Of a stretch of 64,000 bases of DNA, positions 59,365-64,000 are shown one piece after another. The stretch lies in assembly GCA_020633775.1 (NCBI GenBank), contig JACKDA010000004.1, positions 1 to 64,000 of the forward strand, given 5' to 3'. Position 1 is the stretch's first letter. Each line of letters opens with the position of its first letter. The DNA comes from Gemmatimonadales bacterium. Its GTDB lineage: Bacteria > Gemmatimonadota > Gemmatimonadetes > Gemmatimonadales > GWC2-71-9. A program made the translations under genes and the position numbers. A model generated the notes under the pieces. The model worked only from the letters and a program-made list of their open reading frames with translations, ran no database searches and was not told the origin of the DNA.

Positions 59365-61623
59365 TCACGCGGCCTTCGGTGCATCCGCGAGCCCCACCCG
59401 CTCCACCATCGGCCAGTAGCGCGGGTCGTTCCGGATCGGATCGAGCCGCGGATGCATGCGCAGCCACATCAACCCGGAAGCCTTCTCGGTGATGGCGGTC
59501 TCGAGCCACTGGAAGGCCTCGTCAACGTCCCCGAGCGAGGCATGCACCGCCGCGATCCCCCACGCCGAGACGACGCGGGTGCCGCGCGCGGCCGTGAGCT
59601 CGGCGAGTATCCGGCGCGCCTCGGCCTCGTTGCCCGCGGCCGCCTCGAGGTGCGCCAGGCCGAACGTCGGCCCCGCGATGCCTCCCGCGAGGCGGCGACC
59701 GGTCTCATAGGCCTCGCGGGCCTCATCAAATTGCCCGAGCGCCTCGAGGGAGCGGGCGAGGTCGGTATGCGCGCCATCGAAGCGCGGATCGAGCTCGATG
59801 GCCATCCGGTAGTGGAAGACCGACTTCTGGTACTCCCGTGCGTAGTACAGCACGTCGCCCATGCCGGTCCGGATCATCGAGGAGAGCGGGTCGAGTGCGA
59901 TCGCCCGCTCGGCGCCCGGCGTCCCCTCGGCGATCCGACCGAGTGCGCAGAGGCCGATCCCACGCATCACGTGCGCGAACGCGCCGCCCGGATTGAGCTG
60001 GACCGCAGTCTGCAGCGAACGCACCCCACCGGCGACATCGCCGCTGCCAAGTGCGATGTAGCCAAGCGAAGTCCAGGCATCGCCCAAGTCCGGATCGAGG
60101 TCCCGTGCTCTCTCGGCGGCCGACTGTGCCTCGGCGCCGGCCTCACCGGGCGGCGCCATGCCGCGCACCACCCGAGTGATCTGGCAGTCCGCCAGCACCG
60201 ACCAGGCTTGGGCATGGTCCGGGGCGAGCTCCAGGGCCCGGCGAGCATGCCGGAGCGCCACCTCGAGCGCGTCCTTGGTGCCGGCAAACATTGCGTGGCG
60301 GGCCTTCAGCATCTCCAGGTGGGCCTCGGGGTGGACGGACGCCCGCCGCGCGAGATGGCCCGCTTCCAAGGGTGTCACCTGCACGGCGATCTCCTGCGCC
60401 ACCACCGCGGCCACCTCGCTCTGCAGCGACAGCACGTCCACGAGGTCGCGATCGTAGCGGTCGGACCAGAGCGTTTCATCGCTGCGTGCCGCGATCAGCT
60501 GCACGCTCACCCGCACTCGCTCCCCGACGAGGTGCGCCGAGCCCTCGAGGACGCCCTCGACGTTGAGTTCGCGGGCGATCTCGGGAAGCGACTTGGTGGT
60601 GCCCTTGTACTGCATCGCCGACGTGCGCGAGATCACCCGGAGCGCCTTGATCCGAGCGAGGTCGGAGATGATCGCCTCGGTCATCCCGTCGACGAAGTAT
60701 TCCTGGGTCGGATCTCCCGAGGTGTTGCGGAGCGGGAGGACCGCGATCGACCGGATGGTGTGCATCGCGGCCGTCTCGGCCGAGGTCACGCCCGACGTCG
60801 TGCCGCCCGTGCCGCGCAGGGCGATCCCCACGGCCGCCGCGCTCGCGGGCCGGTCGGCCGGGGTCTTGGCGATGCAGGCCATCACCAGGCGGTCGAGGTC
60901 ATCGGGGACGTCGGGGCGGAGCGAGCGCACCGTGGGGGGGGCACTGCCGAAGATCTCGAACATCAACGCCTCGGCCCGCTCCTTCACGAACGGGCGGCGG
61001 CCGGTGAGCATCTCGAAGAGCAGCACGCCGAGCGCGTACACGTCGGTGAGCGGCGAGTCGGCGTCGCCGGTGAGCTGTTCCGGCGCCATGTAGGGCAGGG
61101 AGCCGAGGATCATCCCGGTGCGGGTGAGCTTGTTGGCGCCGGCGTCGCCCAGCAGCATCGCGATCCCGAAGTCGAGGATCTTCGGCTGCCCGGTCTGGGT
61201 CAGCATGATGTTGCCGGGCTTGAGGTCGCGGTGGACCACGCCGCGGGTGTGCGCCTCGTGCAGGGCGTCAGCGATCGCCGCGCCGATCGTGCGCACCTCA
61301 TCGATCGGCATCGGGCCAGCGGCCGTGCGGCGCTCCAGCGTGCCGCCGGTGACGAGTTCCATCACGAGGAACGGGGTGCCCTCGACGGTGTCGAAGTCGA
61401 AGATGGTCGCGATGCCGCCGTGCGAGAGCCGGGAGAGCGCGAGGGCCTCGCGCCGGAAGCGCGCCTGCGTGTCGTCATCGACCGCCGAGCCGGCGGGAAG
61501 GAGCTTGATCGCGACCTCGCGGTCGAGATGCGCGTCGCGCGCGCGCCAGACCTCGCCCATGCCCCCGGCGCCGAGCTGGTCGAGCAGCTGGTAGCGACCG
61601 AGCGAGGTGCCGGCGCGGGTCAT
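59365..61623 (-). CDS. Ser/Thr protein kinase with FlgO/TolB-like and TPR domains
   Basis: A 752-residue cytosolic kinase. Hanks-type domain: Gly loop LGAGGMGEVW (18-27), VAIKLLP (K40), HRDLKPGN (131-138), DFG (151-153) and MAPEQL activation-segment end. After about 290 comes a domain beginning SIAVLPLRNTSGDPTQEYFVDG, the TolB/FlgO-like N-terminal module often found in TPR kinases. TPR repeats then run to the end (ALRHARRALELAPDHAQAW and others). No membrane helix is seen, unlike the neighbouring kinase. It lies 37 bases downstream of the next kinase gene on the same strand. Confidence 0.94.
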   Translation of the reverse strand: MTRAGTSLGRYQLLDQLGAGGMGEVWRARDAHLDREVAIKLLPAGSAVDDDTQARFRREALALSRLSHGGIATIFDFDTVEGTPFLVMELVTGGTLERRTAAGPMPIDEVRTIGAAIADALHEAHTRGVVHRDLKPGNIMLTQTGQPKILDFGIAMLLGDAGANKLTRTGMILGSLPYMAPEQLTGDADSPLTDVYALGVLLFEMLTGRRPFVKERAEALMFEIFGSAPPTVRSLRPDVPDDLDRLVMACIAKTPADRPASAAAVGIALRGTGGTTSGVTSAETAAMHTIRSIAVLPLRNTSGDPTQEYFVDGMTEAIISDLARIKALRVISRTSAMQYKGTTKSLPEIARELNVEGVLEGSAHLVGERVRVSVQLIAARSDETLWSDRYDRDLVDVLSLQSEVAAVVAQEIAVQVTPLEAGHLARRASVHPEAHLEMLKARHAMFAGTKDALEVALRHARRALELAPDHAQAWSVLADCQITRVVRGMAPPGEAGAEAQSAAERARDLDPDLGDAWTSLGYIALGSGDVAGGVRSLQTAVQLNPGGAFAHVMRGIGLCALGRIAEGTPGAERAIALDPLSSMIRTGMGDVLYYAREYQKSVFHYRMAIELDPRFDGAHTDLARSLEALGQFDEAREAYETGRRLAGGIAGPTFGLAHLEAAAGNEAEARRILAELTAARGTRVVSAWGIAAVHASLGDVDEAFQWLETAITEKASGLMWLRMHPRLDPIRNDPRYWPMVERVGLADAPKAA

Positions 61624-61660
61624 GGCCTGGTTCTCGGGTCGAAGACCCTTGGTGTCGCGT

Positions 61661-64000
61661 TCATCGATTGGCCTCGTCCACGGCCCGCTTCATCTGCGTG
61701 GTCCAGTTGGGGATGACACGAAGGTAGCGCGCCGCCTTGTCGTCGGCGCCCCGAACGTAGAGCACGCGACCATCCGGCGTGATGGTGAACGATTGACCGG
61801 CGGTGTCGTTGAAGCCCGGCAGCCGGTAGGACCTGGTCACGCGCCCCACCGGCGTGGCCGCACTCGGATCGATGGCGAAGATGTCGACCCGGGCATCGGG
61901 ACTCTCGATCACGGATGCCGCCAGTTCGCTCGACGAGATCCATTGCGGCTCACCCGTGGCTGCGGCGGCCACGGAGAAGATGCGGCCGTCGCGGGGCAAC
62001 GGCTCCAGCCAGATCTTGGTGATGGCACGATCTGAGTACGCGATCCAGCGACCGTCGGGTGCCGCCCGGATGAAGGTCACGTCGTCCCGGAGCGAATCGA
62101 GCACCACCGGTCGCCGATCCGCATGCAGGACCACGGCACGATAATCCTGCCACAGCGTGCCGAGCACGCGACCATCCGGCAGCCAGGTGTATCCCTCGAA
62201 CCCACCCGGCTGCTCGAGAACGCGCTCGGGTGGGCTGGCCTGTCCCGGTCGACCGATGAAGGTGGTGTCGTAGCTGCTGAAGAGCAGCTGGTCGCCGGTT
62301 GGGCTCCAGACCGGCTGCCGGATCTCGGGATGCCGTGCGAAGACGACGTTCCGGCCCGTTTCGAGGTCGTAGATGCGCAGCTCATCGCCATCGAGGGCCT
62401 CGACCACCGCGGCGAGCTGCCGGCCATCGGGGCTGAGGTTCCAGCGGAGGAAGGGCTCCCGGCCAACGTCCAACGTGTCGAGGCCCGCATTGTCGGCGGT
62501 CACGAGGTACCCCAGGGCCTCGTTTTCCCCTTGGGCATACACGAGGGTCCCCGTGGCAGAGAGGGCGTAGGTGCCAGCGCCGGTATAGTTGCGTCGCGCC
62601 ACACCGGTGATCAGGCGCACGGACTTCCCCACCACGCCAGTCGCCAGGTCCACGGGGGCCGCCAGCAGGTCGCCGCCGAAGGAGAGGTAGACCAGGTACC
62701 CGCCATCGATCACCCGGAAGTGCGACCCCACGATGGCACTCCGGTCCGGATCTGCCGAACGGAGGGGTCGCGTCTGGCCAGAGGTCTGCACGTCGACGAG
62801 ATAACCCGTCTTCTCGCCTCCTCCTCCACAGAGGAGTGCGTCCGGGTCATCGAGGGTAGCAGCCAGGATGCAGTAGCTGATCGGACGGCTGGTGGTCGCT
62901 CCCCCCCCCGGATCGAACCACCGGACCAGCTTGCCATCGTTCTCGATGAGGCGGATGCGACCATCGGCGAGCCAGTCCACCTGGTGGCCGCCGCCGCCCC
63001 CCGTGCTGATCGTGGTCGGCTCGCCCCCGTCGATCGGGACAATGTCGAGATGCCATTCCTGGCCTCGCTGTCGCAAGAAGGCGAGGCGGCGCTCATCGGG
63101 GGAGATCGCCGGCGTGATCCCATCCTGGGTGCCCTCGATCCGGCGCGTGGTGGCGTCGACCAGCGAGCGGTACCACAGCATGGTTCCCGTTCGCGATGTC
63201 GACTGATAGACCACGAACGTGCCCGAGGCGGCAACCGCCAGCCCGGGATCGGTCCAGGCGTGCATGGCCGCGCTATCGGGGAGGCCCACGTCATACGCGG
63301 TCGGCACCACCGGTGCGGGCCGCGTGGCCTGCCACCCCGCTGCGGCGATCGCGAGGCCGGCCACGCCCATCGCCGCCCAGCTCCGGGCGTCGGCGAACCA
63401 GCTTCGTCTCGTCCCCGCGCCCACGGCACCCGTGCGGACCGACGTGTAGCCAGGGTTCTTGAGCGCGTCCTTGAAGGCGCGGGCACTCGGGAATCGATCG
63501 GCCGGGAGCTTTTCGAGCGCCGTCGCGAGTGCGGCGGCCACGTGCGGTGGCACGCTCTTCCTGAGTGCCGTCACTGGCTGCGCCGTCTCGGCGATGATCT
63601 TCATGATAATCTGTTGCGCACTGCCGCCGAGGTGGGGCGGCTCACCGGCGAGCATCTCGTAGCACACGCTCGCCAGTGAGTAGACGTCGCTGCGGGCGGT
63701 GATCTCCTTCTCCGCGGTGGCCTGCTCGGGGCTCATGTAGTGCGGCGTGCCCAGCGAGAGGCCGGTCTCGGTCATCCGGCCACCGGCGGCTGCACTCACC
63801 GCGAGCGCGATGCCGAAGTCGGCCACCATCGGGCGGCCGTTGGCGAGCAGGATGTTCTCCGGCTTGATGTCGCGGTGGATCACGCCCTGACTGTGGGCAT
63901 AGTCGAGCGCGTCGGCGACGTCGGTCGTGATGCCGATCGCCTCGTCGATTGCCAGCTGCGTCTCGCGGTTCAACTTGTCGCGCAGCGTCTCGCCGTCGAT
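61661..64000 (-). CDS. Ser/Thr protein kinase with transmembrane helix and PD40/WD40-like propeller, partial
   Basis: The N-terminal lobe lies outside the window. The visible part starts in the kinase domain (ETLRDKLNRETQLAIDEA), with HRDIKPENILL, DFGIALAV, GTPHYMSPEQA and the C-lobe. It then has one membrane helix (WAAMGVAGLAIAAAGW) and a large periplasmic beta-propeller of TolB/PD40-type repeats (ISPDERRLAFLRQRG, LSPDGRQLAAVVEALDG, WSPTGDQLLFSSYD, APDGRWIAYSD, TPDGRVLYVRG). This is the classic Gemmatimonadota/Acidobacteria sensor-kinase layout. The ligand is unknown. Confidence 0.93.
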   Translation of the reverse strand: MDGETLRDKLNRETQLAIDEAIGITTDVADALDYAHSQGVIHRDIKPENILLANGRPMVADFGIALAVSAAAGGRMTETGLSLGTPHYMSPEQATAEKEITARSDVYSLASVCYEMLAGEPPHLGGSAQQIIMKIIAETAQPVTALRKSVPPHVAAALATALEKLPADRFPSARAFKDALKNPGYTSVRTGAVGAGTRRSWFADARSWAAMGVAGLAIAAAGWQATRPAPVVPTAYDVGLPDSAAMHAWTDPGLAVAASGTFVVYQSTSRTGTMLWYRSLVDATTRRIEGTQDGITPAISPDERRLAFLRQRGQEWHLDIVPIDGGEPTTISTGGGGGHQVDWLADGRIRLIENDGKLVRWFDPGGGATTSRPISYCILAATLDDPDALLCGGGGEKTGYLVDVQTSGQTRPLRSADPDRSAIVGSHFRVIDGGYLVYLSFGGDLLAAPVDLATGVVGKSVRLITGVARRNYTGAGTYALSATGTLVYAQGENEALGYLVTADNAGLDTLDVGREPFLRWNLSPDGRQLAAVVEALDGDELRIYDLETGRNVVFARHPEIRQPVWSPTGDQLLFSSYDTTFIGRPGQASPPERVLEQPGGFEGYTWLPDGRVLGTLWQDYRAVVLHADRRPVVLDSLRDDVTFIRAAPDGRWIAYSDRAITKIWLEPLPRDGRIFSVAAAATGEPQWISSSELAASVIESPDARVDIFAIDPSAATPVGRVTRSYRLPGFNDTAGQSFTITPDGRVLYVRGADDKAARYLRVIPNWTTQMKRAVDEANR

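Overview
The window is a GC-rich, gene-dense bacterial chromosome segment, most likely from Gemmatimonadota. Signs pointing there are the caa3-type oxidase, GWxTD-like exported proteins in tandem, eukaryotic-type Ser/Thr kinases with TPR or beta-propeller tails, many Tat-exported or lipoprotein hydrolases, 'RRTF'-type signals, a TonB-dependent receptor and an OmpA barrel. The phylum is an inference from gene content, not a marker-gene result. No tRNA, rRNA, CRISPR array, insertion sequence or prophage was seen. No gene-free stretch exceeds 300 bases; the longest are about 54484-54768 and 14346-14609.

Layout. 1-10210: a leftward arginine operon, argG - P-loop protein - argC - argD - argF' - argB - argE - argH - argR, followed by the N-terminal part of a GT4 glycosyltransferase. 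Most junctions overlap by a few bases (ATGA/GTGA), and an ARG-box-like palindrome covers the argG start. The transcarbamylase belongs to the acyl-ornithine branch and has Val at the residue that separates N-acetyl- from N-succinylornithine enzymes, so arginine is probably made through N-succinyl intermediates. No ordinary N-acylglutamate synthase gene is present; the unrecognised P-loop protein in the operon is the best candidate for that step. 10242-16048: envelope proteins (two GWxTD-like paralogues, a small outer-membrane barrel, an OmpA with a 16-proline linker). 16049-22484: AI-2E-type permease, orphan MacB-like permease, and a tesA/ybbA/ybbP cluster arranged as in E. coli. 22599-27182: zinc metalloprotease, plant-type FabI, DUF423 protein, YkgJ-like cysteine cluster protein. 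27291-31292: leftward caa3 oxidase operon (II-I-III-IV) with a perfect TGTGA-N6-TCACA site upstream. 31399-34865: VanX-like peptidase, GreA, a GroES-like protein, FKBP, macrodomain protein, beta-carbonic anhydrase. 34858-42151: secreted sugar-isomerase-like protein, DinB, lipoprotein, GH29 fucosidase, barrel protein, D-aminoacylase and M1 peptidase. 42258-46668: GNAT, a CarH-like B12 photoreceptor-repressor, divergent FAS1 protein and TonB-dependent receptor. 46717-54483: a frameshifted two-domain lipoprotein, GNAT, frameshifted amidase, UMF1-type MFS, PlsC-like acyltransferase, APC permease, glutathione peroxidase. 54769-end: cold-shock protein, amidohydrolase, NAGPA-type protein plus penicillin-acylase pair, and two adjacent Ser/Thr kinases, the last running off the window.

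Two genes (near 47465 and 48980) are each broken by what looks like a single missing base; this may reflect assembly error. A family of intergenic palindromes built on a TGAGTCCTGAG core sits between convergent genes and inside the arg operon, and a different all-purine palindrome sits at 18413-18476.
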